Under the pieces are notes generated by a model. It was not told the origin of the DNA, ran no database searches, and worked only from the letters and a program-made list of their open reading frames with translations. A DNA stretch of 64,000 bases from Cohaesibacter celericrescens (GTDB taxonomy: Bacteria; Pseudomonadota; Alphaproteobacteria; Rhizobiales; Cohaesibacteraceae), in contig NZ_PKUQ01000031.1 in the NCBI RefSeq assembly GCF_002866925.1, positions 248,001 through 312,000 of the forward strand. The letters are read 5' to 3'. Shown here in pieces: positions 16,534 to 25,225 of this stretch. The translations under genes and the position numbers were made by a program. Position 1 is the first letter of the stretch. Each line of letters starts with the position of its first letter.

Positions 16534-17378
16534 ACCAGGCCAACTGTCCGTCACACCAAGATCCCTTTCGATGTTACAAGGGAAAGGTTTTTCACCAACG
16601 CCATGATACGGTTCAACATCGGCTCTCATATGATGTTTTTTCGGTCTGTCTTGATTTAGGCGACGCAGAAAACACGTCCAAATCAGTGCCATTTTTTTCC
16701 TACAATGGGTTCAACCTGTTCAGCATTCAGGCAAAGGATCATATGGACGCGGGCTATGATGATCTGCGCCTGTTTGTTCAGGGTATACTTGCCCAGAGCG
16801 CTCTTTTCAATGCTGGCGCCCCTTTACCAGAGCGTATCGAAATGCTCGCTTACCCACGATTTTTAGGGAGGGCATTCAATCCTCTGACTGTTTTTTTCTG
16901 CTATGACGCTCATGATGAGTTGTCCGCCATTCTTTACCAAGTGCGCAACACTTTCGGTGAGCGTCACCATTATGCTTTTGGTATTGCTGACGGGTCTGCA
17001 TCATCTCATTATCATAGTTGTGACAAAAAATTTTATGTGTCCCCCTTTATCGAAATGGAGTGTCGCTACAACTTCCGTGTTGATGTGCCCAGAGACACTG
17101 TTGCGATCATCATCAATCAAACCCAGCACCAAAAACCATTGTTGACTGCGTCTTTCAGCGGTAAAAAAATGCCTGTGAGCGCGTGGTCTATGCTTGGATT
17201 ATCTTTTTCCTATTTTCAGATGGGGTGGAAAATTCTGGCAGCCATCCATTGGGAAGCACTAAAGCTGTGGTTCAAGGGTGCTGTTTACCAAAAACGCCAA
17301 GCACCTCCGTCTAGCCCTGTAACGTCGATTTTGCCCGATCCAATGCCCGGCCCGATTAGCAAAGGGGACTTGTCGTGA
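16530..17378 (+). CDS. DUF1365 family protein
   Basis: Protein of 282 residues matching DUF1365: HQRHDTVQHRLSYDVFSVCLDLGD at the start, then MLAYPRFLGRAFNPLTVFFCYDAHDELSAILYQVRNTFGERHHY, KKFYVSPFIEMECRYNFRV and the C-terminal WKILAAIHWEALKLWFKGA. No reaction is established. It sits between the FAD oxidoreductase and the methyltransferase, overlapping both by four bases (ATGA, GTGA), so the three products are made together and probably act on one membrane lipid. Confidence 0.9.
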   Translation: MNQANCPSHQDPFRCYKGKVFHQRHDTVQHRLSYDVFSVCLDLGDAENTSKSVPFFSYNGFNLFSIQAKDHMDAGYDDLRLFVQGILAQSALFNAGAPLPERIEMLAYPRFLGRAFNPLTVFFCYDAHDELSAILYQVRNTFGERHHYAFGIADGSASSHYHSCDKKFYVSPFIEMECRYNFRVDVPRDTVAIIINQTQHQKPLLTASFSGKKMPVSAWSMLGLSFSYFQMGWKILAAIHWEALKLWFKGAVYQKRQAPPSSPVTSILPDPMPGPISKGDLS

Positions 17379-18637
17379 CCCATCATCCAATGCAAGCCAA
17401 ATCACAATCAGCACTTTCTAAGATGGATGCGCAGTCTTCCAAGAGGTCCCTGCAAGACAGGGTATGGCAAGCCTTACTAACTCGGATGCTGTCCGGCCTC
17501 AAAGGTGGAGCGCTGGTGGTCTCGTTGCCCAGTGGCTGTCATTTGACGTTTGGTGAGAGCGGTTTTGCTCCCATTGTCATATCCGTTACGTCGAACCGTC
17601 TCTTGTTCAAGGTGTTTTCGGGCAATCCATTGGCATTGGCCGAGGGAAACTTACAAGGCTATTGGTCCTGTAGTGATCAAGTGGCTCTGTTTATTTTGCT
17701 TCAGAAAAACCGGCATATCCTTGATCGAGCCCTCCGGTCCGATTGGCTGACACGGCTAATGGCCAAATATCAGCATAAGGGCCGCAGCAATACGCGCACC
17801 GGTAGCCGCCGAAACATTGCCTTTCACTATGATCTGGGCAATGACTTCTATCGGTTGTGGCTGGATGAAACCATGACTTATTCCGCAGCTTATGGTCTGA
17901 GCGGAACCAGCCAAGATGATCTGGTTCAGGCCCAATTGAAAAAACACGCGCGCGTATTGGAACTGTTGGATCTTGATTCCCAGAGCTCTGTTCTGGAAAT
18001 CGGTTGCGGTTGGGGCAGTATGGCTTTGACCGCCGCAGCAGCCGGACACAAGGTTAAAGGTGTGACCTTGTCACGGGAGCAACTTGCCTTTGCTCAAGAC
18101 AAAGTGATTCAAAAGGGATTGGCTGAGCAGGTCGATCTGTCGCTGACCGACTATCGCGACGTGGCTGGCGTTTATGATGGCATTGTCTCGATTGAGATGA
18201 TTGAAGCGGTTGGACAGGAAAACTGGCCAGAATATTTTCAAAAAATCAGACAGAGCCTAAAACCGGGTGGGCGCGCGGTGATACAGGCGATCACCATTGC
18301 AGATGATCATTTTGATCACTATCGCAACAACGTGGATTTTATTCAGCATTATATTTTTCCTGGCGGATTCTTGCCATCTCCTCAAGGATTGGAAGAAGAG
18401 GCTGCCAAACAAGGCTTGCTGATTAAGCAGCAGGAGTTTTTTGGCGCGGATTATGCGCGCACTTTGGCCCACTGGAGACAAGCTTTCCTTTCCCATTGGC
18501 CCGAGATTGAAGCATTGGGCTTTGATGCACGCTTCAAGCGCATGTGGCTGTATTACCTCGATTATTGTGAAGCGGGTTTTTGGCAGGGTTCAATCGATGT
18601 GGGCTTTTTTGTTATTGAAAAGCCAGCCAATGGCTAA
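17375..18637 (+). CDS. Cyclopropane-fatty-acid-synthase-type SAM methyltransferase
   Basis: SAM-dependent lipid methyltransferase, 420 residues. N-terminal lipid-binding half has LKGGALVVSLPSGCHLTFG; the methyltransferase half has NIAFHYDLGNDFYRLWLDETMTYSAAY, motif I VLEIGCGWGSMALTAAAAGHKV, then GIVSIEMIEAVG and YIFPGGFLPS, all standard for the CFA synthase family. Starts with GTG overlapping the DUF1365 stop. The family adds a methylene or methyl group to an acyl-chain double bond in phospholipids. Whether the product is a cyclopropane or a methylated precursor of another fatty acid cannot be read from sequence. Confidence 0.92.
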   Translation: MTHHPMQAKSQSALSKMDAQSSKRSLQDRVWQALLTRMLSGLKGGALVVSLPSGCHLTFGESGFAPIVISVTSNRLLFKVFSGNPLALAEGNLQGYWSCSDQVALFILLQKNRHILDRALRSDWLTRLMAKYQHKGRSNTRTGSRRNIAFHYDLGNDFYRLWLDETMTYSAAYGLSGTSQDDLVQAQLKKHARVLELLDLDSQSSVLEIGCGWGSMALTAAAAGHKVKGVTLSREQLAFAQDKVIQKGLAEQVDLSLTDYRDVAGVYDGIVSIEMIEAVGQENWPEYFQKIRQSLKPGGRAVIQAITIADDHFDHYRNNVDFIQHYIFPGGFLPSPQGLEEEAAKQGLLIKQQEFFGADYARTLAHWRQAFLSHWPEIEALGFDARFKRMWLYYLDYCEAGFWQGSIDVGFFVIEKPANG

Positions 18638-18655
18638 TCGGCTGCTAAAGCAGCG

Positions 18656-18686
18656 CTGACATATGGCGTTCCTCGCTATATGTCAG
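18656..18686. terminator. Hairpin between convergent operons
   Basis: CTGACATAT (18656-18664) with ATATGTCAG (18678-18686) in the 58-base gap between the methyltransferase and NTF2-like genes. No T-tract either way, so termination is only likely. Confidence 0.5.
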
Positions 18687-18695
18687 TGTCATCCG

Positions 18696-19148
18696 TCAAG
18701 TCTTGGAGATACTGGCCTTGCGTATAATTGCTCGAATGATACGTCCCAGAAAGGGGAGTTTGGCATAAAAATGTTTGCCAGAATCCCAATAATCAAAATG
18801 GGAAGAAATAAGGCCTTCTTGATTGAAATGAAGCTCGGTCATGCCGCGAAATTTCCAGATGCCGAGCGTGGGTTGGAAGCATGAAAAATCCCAACGCATG
18901 AAGCAAATATCGCCTGACCAGATTATGTCGAGAATCATAAATCTCGGATTCTCGACATCCTTATGCATCTTTTCAAGAATGGCAATCACATTGCCTAGCC
19001 CTTTGGTGTCATTGAAAGGATCTGTAAAATGAACATCAGCACTGAGTATTTCGCTGAGGCCATTATGCTTATCAGCGGATAGATTTTGAAAGAATGAGGC
19101 GTAAGCATGGGCGGTGGCCTCGCGCTTTTCCTGCTGATTGTTGCTCAT
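18696..19148 (-). CDS. NTF2-like / SnoaL-like protein
   Basis: Small cone-fold protein of 150 residues of the nuclear-transport-factor-2-like superfamily. Visible: AHAYASFFQNLSADKHNGLSEILSADVHFTDPFNDTKGLGNVIAILEKM, then MRWDFSCF and GMTELHFNQEGLISSHFDYWDSG, typical of the SnoaL-like group that shares operons with CFA-like methyltransferases. Start at ATG 19148, overlapping the SDR stop by four bases. Function unknown; part of the RpoE-controlled lipid set by context. Confidence 0.85.
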   Translation of the reverse strand: MSNNQQEKREATAHAYASFFQNLSADKHNGLSEILSADVHFTDPFNDTKGLGNVIAILEKMHKDVENPRFMILDIIWSGDICFMRWDFSCFQPTLGIWKFRGMTELHFNQEGLISSHFDYWDSGKHFYAKLPFLGRIIRAIIRKASISKT

Positions 19149-19894
19149 GATGCAAGCCTTTTGGTCAATTTGAAATAGAGCGCATAAGGCATTTTTTGAA
19201 GAATTTTCAATGATATAGAGAGAGGCCATGGGAACGCTATTTCAAATTTTCCACGCGCCAGCCCGGTGGAGATTTTGTCGGCTGCCTGCTCTGGTGATAA
19301 AAGAAATGGCATGGAAAAGCTGTTTTTGTCTGTCATCGGAGTTTTAACGAAGCCGGGGTTTATGAGGCTCAGCTTGAGGCCGAGCTGGTCATAATCTGGT
19401 TTAAGCGTCTCACATAGATTGATGAGGGCAGCCTTGGTTGGTCCATAGAGCGCCGCATTGGGCAAGCCGCAATAACCAGACAGGGATGCAATGATTGCCA
19501 AGTGTCCATGTCCACGTTTGGTAAATTCAGGCGTGATGGCCTCAATGAGCCCAACCGCGGCCAGATAATTGGTCGCCATGTGGTTGTTGGCGTCTTTATG
19601 CGTCAACACGTCCAATCCACCGGGTCGATAGGTCGCCGCAGAAAAAATCACTAAATCCGGTAACGAGCCTGTTTGGTTGAATTGCGCAATGGCATGATCG
19701 AACGCACCTGCATCTTGTACATCCATCACCAGACTGGATATTTTGTGGCCACTGGATGCCAAGTCGTCCAAAGTCTCAGCATTGCGGGCAGAGGCGGTGA
19801 CACGCCATCCATTTTGGTCATATTTTTTGGCAAGAGCCGCTCCGATGCCGGAGCTGGCGCCGATGATCCAGACATGTTTGATTGATTGGTCCAT
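19145..19894 (-). CDS. Short-chain dehydrogenase/reductase, RpoE regulon
   Basis: Classical SDR, 249 residues. Cofactor motif WIIGASSGIGAALAKKYDQNGWRVTASAR, the Ser region AIIASLSGYCGLPNAALYGPTKAAL with catalytic YxxxK, and INPGFVKTPMT. The C-terminal end with PWPLSISLKILQKMPYALYFKLTKRLAS is basic and amphipathic, fitting membrane association. Preceded by an RpoE-type promoter and GAGGG before the ATG, and followed by the coupled NTF2-like gene. Likely works on the same lipid-derived compound as the convergent operon; this is inference. Confidence 0.9.
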   Translation of the reverse strand: MDQSIKHVWIIGASSGIGAALAKKYDQNGWRVTASARNAETLDDLASSGHKISSLVMDVQDAGAFDHAIAQFNQTGSLPDLVIFSAATYRPGGLDVLTHKDANNHMATNYLAAVGLIEAITPEFTKRGHGHLAIIASLSGYCGLPNAALYGPTKAALINLCETLKPDYDQLGLKLSLINPGFVKTPMTDKNSFSMPFLLSPEQAADKISTGLARGKFEIAFPWPLSISLKILQKMPYALYFKLTKRLAS

Positions 19895-19913
19895 ACTACC
19901 CTCTTTGCCTTTG

Positions 19914-19940
19914 ATACGGCAAACGGGTGTTTTTGGATCT
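19914..19940 (-). promoter_or_regulatory. RpoE-type promoter of the SDR / NTF2-like operon
   Basis: Minus strand AGATCC, 16 bases, CGTAT; one mismatch to TGATCC, same spacing as before rpoE. Very short leader, about 13 bases. Confidence 0.6.
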
Positions 19941-20005
19941 TATGATGCAACGGGCCAGTCTGCTTTCCCATTTCATGGTTGGCTGGCCCGTAAAGCTGAT
20001 TTTCC

Positions 20006-20833
20006 CTACGTCAGTTTGAAGACACTGGGGTCTGGTCCTGTCCTCAAGCCAATGTCCAGTGATTTGATGGCGGTCATTTCATCGTCGGTCAATAAAAAGT
20101 CGAATATATTGATATTCTCGGCCTGACGCTCGGGGCTAACGGAGCGCGGAAAGACAATATGTCCAAGCTGAATATGCCAACGCAAGATCACTTGAGCCGG
20201 GGTTTTCCCTGTCCGCTTTGCCGCCGTTGTGATGGGGTCAGCGTCAAAGGACTGGCCTTTTCCAAGAGGGGTCCATGCCTGTGTGAGGATGCCGTGTTTG
20301 GCATTTGCAAAGCGTGTGTGCTCTTGTTGCAGTTTAGGATGGACTTCGATTTGGTTTACAACGGGCGTTTCACCGGTTTCTCTGATGATGCGATCCAAAT
20401 GATCTTCGTTGAAATTGGAGACGCCGATGGATTTGATAAGCCCCTCATCGCGTAGCTTAATGAGGGTTTGCCATGTCTCGACATAGAGATCTTGGCTAGG
20501 AACGGGCCAGTGAATGAGAACCAGATCCAACTGGTCAACGCCAATGGTTTTCAGGCTACGCTTCACAGAGATGCGGGTGTTATCTTTGCCATGATCCTTG
20601 TTCCAGACCTTGGTGGTGATGTAGACTTCGCCACGCGGAATACCGGAAGCACGAATCCCCTCTCCCAAGCCTTGCTCATTGCGGTAAATATAGGCACCAT
20701 CAATCAGTCGGTACCCTGTTTGCAATGCGTTTGAGACAACATTTGCTGTGGTCTCGGGGGGTACATTCCAGATCCCAAAGCCGAGTTGTGGGATTGTTGT
20801 GCCGTCCCTCAGTGTGATGTTTGGAATAGTCAT
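20006..20833 (-). CDS. Aldo/keto reductase (2,5-diketogluconate reductase-like)
   Basis: NADPH-dependent reductase of the AKR5-type group, 275 residues, monomeric TIM barrel. Visible: GFGIWNVPPETTANVV, GYRLIDGAYIYRNEQGLGEGIR with the catalytic Asp and Tyr, VYITTKVWN with Lys, LVLIHWPVP with His, IKSIGVSNF and IVFPRSVSPERQAENINIFDF. GGGGGGAAG lies five bases before the ATG, and a 26-base palindrome further up (20875-20900) is a candidate operator. The physiological carbonyl substrate is unknown. Confidence 0.93.
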   Translation of the reverse strand: MTIPNITLRDGTTIPQLGFGIWNVPPETTANVVSNALQTGYRLIDGAYIYRNEQGLGEGIRASGIPRGEVYITTKVWNKDHGKDNTRISVKRSLKTIGVDQLDLVLIHWPVPSQDLYVETWQTLIKLRDEGLIKSIGVSNFNEDHLDRIIRETGETPVVNQIEVHPKLQQEHTRFANAKHGILTQAWTPLGKGQSFDADPITTAAKRTGKTPAQVILRWHIQLGHIVFPRSVSPERQAENINIFDFLLTDDEMTAIKSLDIGLRTGPDPSVFKLT

Positions 20834-20874
20834 TCAGTCTTCCCCCCTTTTGCACCATTTCTGGGCATAATTTA

Positions 20875-20900
20875 CGGATTTGTTGTTTACAATAAATCCG
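20875..20900. promoter_or_regulatory. Palindrome upstream of the aldo/keto reductase, candidate operator
   Basis: CGGATTTGTTGTT and TACAATAAATCCG are complementary over 11 of 13 positions with no loop. It ends about 40 bases upstream of the ATG, where a regulator would act. Confidence 0.4.
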
Positions 20901-21010
20901 ACTATGTCCAGAAGACAAGGCGTGTTTTGAATTCCCGATGGATGCGGGGAGGATATGCACCGGGAGTCTACACGAAAGGGACATAAGGCTGTTTTAAAGC
21001 GCTATTGCGG

Positions 21011-22069
21011 TCAATAGGTGCGGTCGGCGGTCACCGGTTGCGTGGGTGTGGTTTGCGTTGATGGCTGGTTTTGCGTCTGTTCCTGCGCACGCTCTTGATC
21101 TTGTCGTTGGGACAACTGGTTCGCAACCGCTAGCGCAGCCCCTTGTGCTTGGCTTTGAGGCGGCTGAGGATTTACGGACGGTCCGATTTCATTGCCCTTG
21201 CTATCAATTGGCATAACATCGACTGAAACGTCGACAAAATGGCTGCCGCCACCAAGGATGATGCCGGAAATTGGGCTGACATCTTCAAAATCACGTCCTA
21301 CAGCCAAGATGACATGCTCATCGGAGATCATTTTATTGTTGGTCGGGTCAAAGTCTACCCAGCCTGCCTCCGGACACCAGACCGAAATCCATGCATGGGA
21401 TGCATCTGCGCCAATCAAGCGCGGCTGCCCCTTGGGCGGATAGGTCCGCAGATAGCCAGAGACATAGCGTGCAGGCAAACCCAATGCGCGCAGGCACGCC
21501 AGTTGCAAATGGGCAAAATCCTGACAGACGCCACCCTTGAGCTCAAACACCCGTGTGACGGGCGTGGAGGCGTCGGTGACGGTGCCATTATATTCATAGT
21601 CTGTGAAAATGCGTGTGGTCAGGTCGTTCACCGCCTCGAGCAATGGGCGTCCAGGGATGAAGGACTGCGCTCCATAGGCTGCGATGTCTGCAGTCGGCGT
21701 GGTGAATCCGGAATAACAGGCGAATTCTGCTTCTGTTGCATATTTGGGTTCGCGCATCATGTCGCGCACCATTTCCCATGACGCAACGGACAGGGCAAGC
21801 GTCTTGCTTTGATCGCGCTCGACGGTAATCACACTGGTTGCTGTGATAGACAGAATGTCGTGGTCATCTTCTATCGACAAATGCGCTGCTGGATTGCCAA
21901 AATAGTCCAGAAAATCTTGCTTTTGCGCAGGAACAGGCGAGATCAATAGATCATGGCTTTCCACAATTTGGCCTTTGGTCTGGCGCGGAGCGAGGTGGAC
22001 CAGATGGTTGGACTGGGCCACGGAATTGGCATAGCGATAATCCGTTTTGTGCGTTATGCGATAGCGCAT
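21011..22069 (-). CDS. Transglutaminase-like protein with Gln-rich tail
   Basis: Transglutaminase-like cysteine-protease-fold protein, 352 residues. N-terminal beta domain MRYRITHKTDYRYANSVAQS, then the catalytic domain with Cys in GGVCQDFAHLQLACLRALGLPARYVSGY, His in DASHAWISVW and Asp in GWVDFDPTNN. The last 50 or so residues are low-complexity and rich in Gln and Pro (NQLSQRQDQERAQEQTQN), unusual for the family. It is 24 bases behind the fused ATP-grasp/alpha-E gene. These families have been proposed to make or process peptides or amide-linked tags; no product is known. Confidence 0.88.
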   Translation of the reverse strand: MRYRITHKTDYRYANSVAQSNHLVHLAPRQTKGQIVESHDLLISPVPAQKQDFLDYFGNPAAHLSIEDDHDILSITATSVITVERDQSKTLALSVASWEMVRDMMREPKYATEAEFACYSGFTTPTADIAAYGAQSFIPGRPLLEAVNDLTTRIFTDYEYNGTVTDASTPVTRVFELKGGVCQDFAHLQLACLRALGLPARYVSGYLRTYPPKGQPRLIGADASHAWISVWCPEAGWVDFDPTNNKMISDEHVILAVGRDFEDVSPISGIILGGGSHFVDVSVDVMPIDSKGNEIGPSVNPQPPQSQAQGAALAVANQLSQRQDQERAQEQTQNQPSTQTTPTQPVTADRTY

Positions 22070-22093
22070 GCGGAGTGTGGCCTCTGTTTACCG

Positions 22094-24718
22094 TTAGATA
22101 CGATGGGGTTTATCTTCGGTGTGAGTGAAGTAGCGTCGGGTCAAAATTTCGGTCAGTTGTGGCAGTTTTGACATTTGATTGTCGAGCAGATTTTCAAGCT
22201 GGCTTTTTTCGGTAATCACTTGCTCTATGTCTTTGCTCTCGTCCATTTGTGGGATGTGAGACAGCAAATGCCCTTCAGCCAATTGGATTTCTGATAAAAG
22301 TGCAAGGATAAGGCGGTTTTCCTCACTGCGGAGGCCCATTTCTGGCTCCATCGGCAAGGAATTGATATGATCGGACAGGGCTGCAATCTGGAAAGCGATG
22401 GAGCGGGGATTGGCCTCATCGAGCAAAAGAAGATCAATAACTGCGGGCAACGACGGCATGATCCGGTAGCGTGAGCGATAGGTGATGAAGCTGTCTGCGA
22501 CCTCGAGTATAAACATCATTCTGCGTGTGGAGTCGGTTGCCATGCCCGGAGCAAAGACCAGACGGCTGAATAGCCCAGCCAGATTTTCGGCTCGTTCAAC
22601 CCGACGGCCGATGTCCAGAAAACGCCAGCCATAATTGCGGGTCATGTTTTCCATCGCCATGCCAGAGAAGGCCGCGAGGCTCATCAAACCTTTGTCCAAC
22701 AGGTCTATCACTTGTCCTGAATGCACAAACCCGGGTTCTTTGTGCCAACGCCGGTCGGTAAAGAAGTCGTTGAGGATACGCCATGCTTCCGAGGACATGC
22801 GATCGCGTGTCAGACCGGATAAGCGATGCATATGGTAGACACTTTCCTGAAAGCCGTGGGTGCGATTTTTACCATAAAGAATGGTCCGCACCAGCCGTTC
22901 GATTTCATTCATGCCACCAAATCCGGCATCAAAAACCGGGGCTTTGGGGGCTCGCAGGATCAGGCTGTTCAGAGCCGAAATGACCGTTCTTTGGTCTTCC
23001 TCGGGGCCACTGTCTTCGTCAAGGCGACTGAGGGCCTGACGGCAGAGGCGGAATTGCCATTCAATGCGTTCGACGTTGCGGCCCAACCAGAATAGATTAT
23101 CAGCGATGCGACTTTGCAAGGAGCGTCCGGCACGAGAGTATGCACCCGCTTTATCAAGCGTTGGCCAAACGCTTTCAAAGGGAGCCAGTTTGGTATCTGA
23201 GGCGATCCAAACATCGCGGGTCAGGCCTTCTGGTGCAAACAGGCCAATTGCTTGAGTTCCTCCAACCGACATCGACAGACCACCGGGCATGACTTCGTAG
23301 TTTTGGGATTTGCGGGACGTAAAGAATCGGACAGCAAAGGGGCGCGGTTCGAGACTTTGCCCTGTCCAGCTGGGCGTTGTAGCAAAGTCGAGCTTTTGCT
23401 CGGCAACCATTGTCTTACCCATGAGGGACATTTTCTGGACCAGAGCGGTCTTGTCCTGTTCGGTCAATGTGGCCCCATCGATTGCGGGGCGCACCTCACC
23501 TGGTCTTCCTGAACCTTCGTGTGCATCTGTAATCAGCATCTGATCCAGGTTTTTCATAACGTGCAAAACAGATGCAGGGTCACCCAGCCACCAACGAGGG
23601 GCTTCGCGTAGCATCAGATCTTCACCCAATAGATATTGGCTAATAGGCGGCAAATAGGGTGCAATTGCACGGTTTTCGACGATTGCTGTTCCCAATTCAT
23701 TGATCATCTTGACGCCCATGCTGCGCACTGCGCGCACCATGGATGTGGCTCCGTCAAACCCGTCAGGGTTCAGCTCCAATGGGTCGGCTTTGGCGCCTTC
23801 GATGGACCGGACGATTAGATCAATTGGTTTCAGGCCCGCCAAGGTTTTCAGATGAACTTGATTGTTTTGACAAACCAAATCACCACCTTCCACCAGCAAA
23901 TAGCCTAGATAGCGGGCAAGATAGGCATGGGAGAAATAGTCAGGATGCTCGGGCCCGGGTGAGAGGATGGCAATATGCGGATCCTCCAGCCCTGATCTAT
24001 CGATGAGCGTGTTCTGCAATTGCTGGAAATAGGGAGCAAGGCGTTTGGCATTGCTTTGACGGAATAGATTGCCTTCGCAATGGGTCAAACTGATCCGGTT
24101 GGCCACGGCAAATCCTACACCGGCAGGCGTTTCGGCGTGATTGTCCAACACGCGCCATGTGCCGTCTGCCCCTTTGGCCAAATCAGCAGCAAAGAACTGA
24201 AGACCATTAAACATGCCTTTGTGGCCATGCATGGCACGTAAGTAGCTGGGGTCGCTAAAAACCAGCTCGGCAGGAAGATAGCCCTCCTGAATCAGTTTGC
24301 GCGGACCATACAGATCGGCGTTAATGGCATTGAACAATCGGGCGCGCTGGGACAGCGCTGTCTGAAGCCATTGCCACTCATCCGGTGCGATAATCAATGG
24401 GGCAAGATCGATGGACCAAGGCTGTTTGGCTTCATAAGGATCGGCAAATAAATCAAAGGCAATACCGGTTTCACGAACCACCTGATTGAGCTTTTCAAAA
24501 TGGGAGGCGCGCTCATCTTCTGTCCATGTCGAGAAGGCATGAAACCACTGTTGCCAATGGGGCAAAACAGCGCCTGAAACATCCATCATTTCATCATGGA
24601 TACCCGGCAGCGCCTGATAAAGCATGGATGGACTTGATGGTTTGACGCGTTCGCCAAGCGCCGTCCCGTCGCTGGATGATTTCGACTCACCTGCCATCTT
24701 TGCCTGGTCCAATTGCAT
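22094..24718 (-). CDS. Circularly permuted ATP-grasp fused to alpha-E domain
   Basis: Fusion of 874 residues. The N-terminal part (about 1-500) is a circularly permuted type 2 ATP-grasp ligase with NADLYGPRKLIQEGYLPAELVFSDPSYLRAMHG, WRVLDNHAETPAGVGFAVANR, and LLVEGGDLVCQNNQVHLKTL. The C-terminal part (about 540-870) is the alpha-helical alpha-E domain, starting SRIADNLFWLGRNVERIEWQFRL and containing RRVERAENLAGLFSRL. Start at ATG 24718 has GGAG six bases upstream. Elsewhere in the same cluster the two domains are separate genes. Predicted to catalyse an ATP-dependent amide or peptide bond; substrate unknown. Confidence 0.9.
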   Translation of the reverse strand: MQLDQAKMAGESKSSSDGTALGERVKPSSPSMLYQALPGIHDEMMDVSGAVLPHWQQWFHAFSTWTEDERASHFEKLNQVVRETGIAFDLFADPYEAKQPWSIDLAPLIIAPDEWQWLQTALSQRARLFNAINADLYGPRKLIQEGYLPAELVFSDPSYLRAMHGHKGMFNGLQFFAADLAKGADGTWRVLDNHAETPAGVGFAVANRISLTHCEGNLFRQSNAKRLAPYFQQLQNTLIDRSGLEDPHIAILSPGPEHPDYFSHAYLARYLGYLLVEGGDLVCQNNQVHLKTLAGLKPIDLIVRSIEGAKADPLELNPDGFDGATSMVRAVRSMGVKMINELGTAIVENRAIAPYLPPISQYLLGEDLMLREAPRWWLGDPASVLHVMKNLDQMLITDAHEGSGRPGEVRPAIDGATLTEQDKTALVQKMSLMGKTMVAEQKLDFATTPSWTGQSLEPRPFAVRFFTSRKSQNYEVMPGGLSMSVGGTQAIGLFAPEGLTRDVWIASDTKLAPFESVWPTLDKAGAYSRAGRSLQSRIADNLFWLGRNVERIEWQFRLCRQALSRLDEDSGPEEDQRTVISALNSLILRAPKAPVFDAGFGGMNEIERLVRTILYGKNRTHGFQESVYHMHRLSGLTRDRMSSEAWRILNDFFTDRRWHKEPGFVHSGQVIDLLDKGLMSLAAFSGMAMENMTRNYGWRFLDIGRRVERAENLAGLFSRLVFAPGMATDSTRRMMFILEVADSFITYRSRYRIMPSLPAVIDLLLLDEANPRSIAFQIAALSDHINSLPMEPEMGLRSEENRLILALLSEIQLAEGHLLSHIPQMDESKDIEQVITEKSQLENLLDNQMSKLPQLTEILTRRYFTHTEDKPHRI

Positions 24719-24746
24719 TCTGTCTCCGCAGGTTTGCCATTCTAGA

Positions 24747-24780
24747 GCATGCCCTACGATCTTTTCATCGTAGGGCATGC
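24747..24780. repeat. Strong hairpin in the leader of the ATP-grasp/alpha-E gene
   Basis: GCATGCCCTACGAT (24747-24760) and ATCGTAGGGCATGC (24767-24780) pair perfectly over 14 bases with a six-base loop, 29 bases upstream of the start codon. No T-run follows on the minus strand. The rest of the 24781-25183 gap holds no gene I can support. Confidence 0.6.
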
Positions 24781-25183
24781 GCCGAGTTTTTACTCATGTA
24801 TCCTTGCCAGAAACCCCATGGTTGGTCTCTCGGTATTGTTCTGGGATACGCTTTAAGTCTGAGTATATCGCATCACTCCCATAATGGTTCCAATTCTTTA
24901 TTGGCACCAATCGGATGCGTGTCCGGTTCCAGACTCCAAGCTACAGCTTCTAGCATTGGTTTAATGAAAATACAAAGACAGGGCTTTAGAACTTTTACCT
25001 ATATTTGAAAGTGGCTGAAATTATTGAGAATTTTGTTCCAAATTACTTGTTTTAACCACTTGGAGACAAAGCCTCGGTGAGGCAATTTGGGGAACTCTTT
25101 TTTGGGAATGTGCGCCCTTATTGGGGCAATTACCTCTGATTTGTTGCGGTTTGGCCCAATGTGGAGGGGGCTTGAAGTGGGCA

Positions 25184-25220
25184 AAGGCTCCTGTTCGGCA
25201 TTGCATTCGAACAGGAGCCT
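25184..25220 (-). terminator. Hairpin just after the DUF2126 gene
   Basis: AGGCTCCTGTTCG (25184-25196) with CGAACAGGAGCCT (25208-25220), a 13-base perfect stem beginning six bases past the stop codon. Only TTT follows, so it may be a weak terminator or a 3'-stabilising stem that separates the two modules. Confidence 0.6.
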
Positions 25221-25225
25221 CGATT

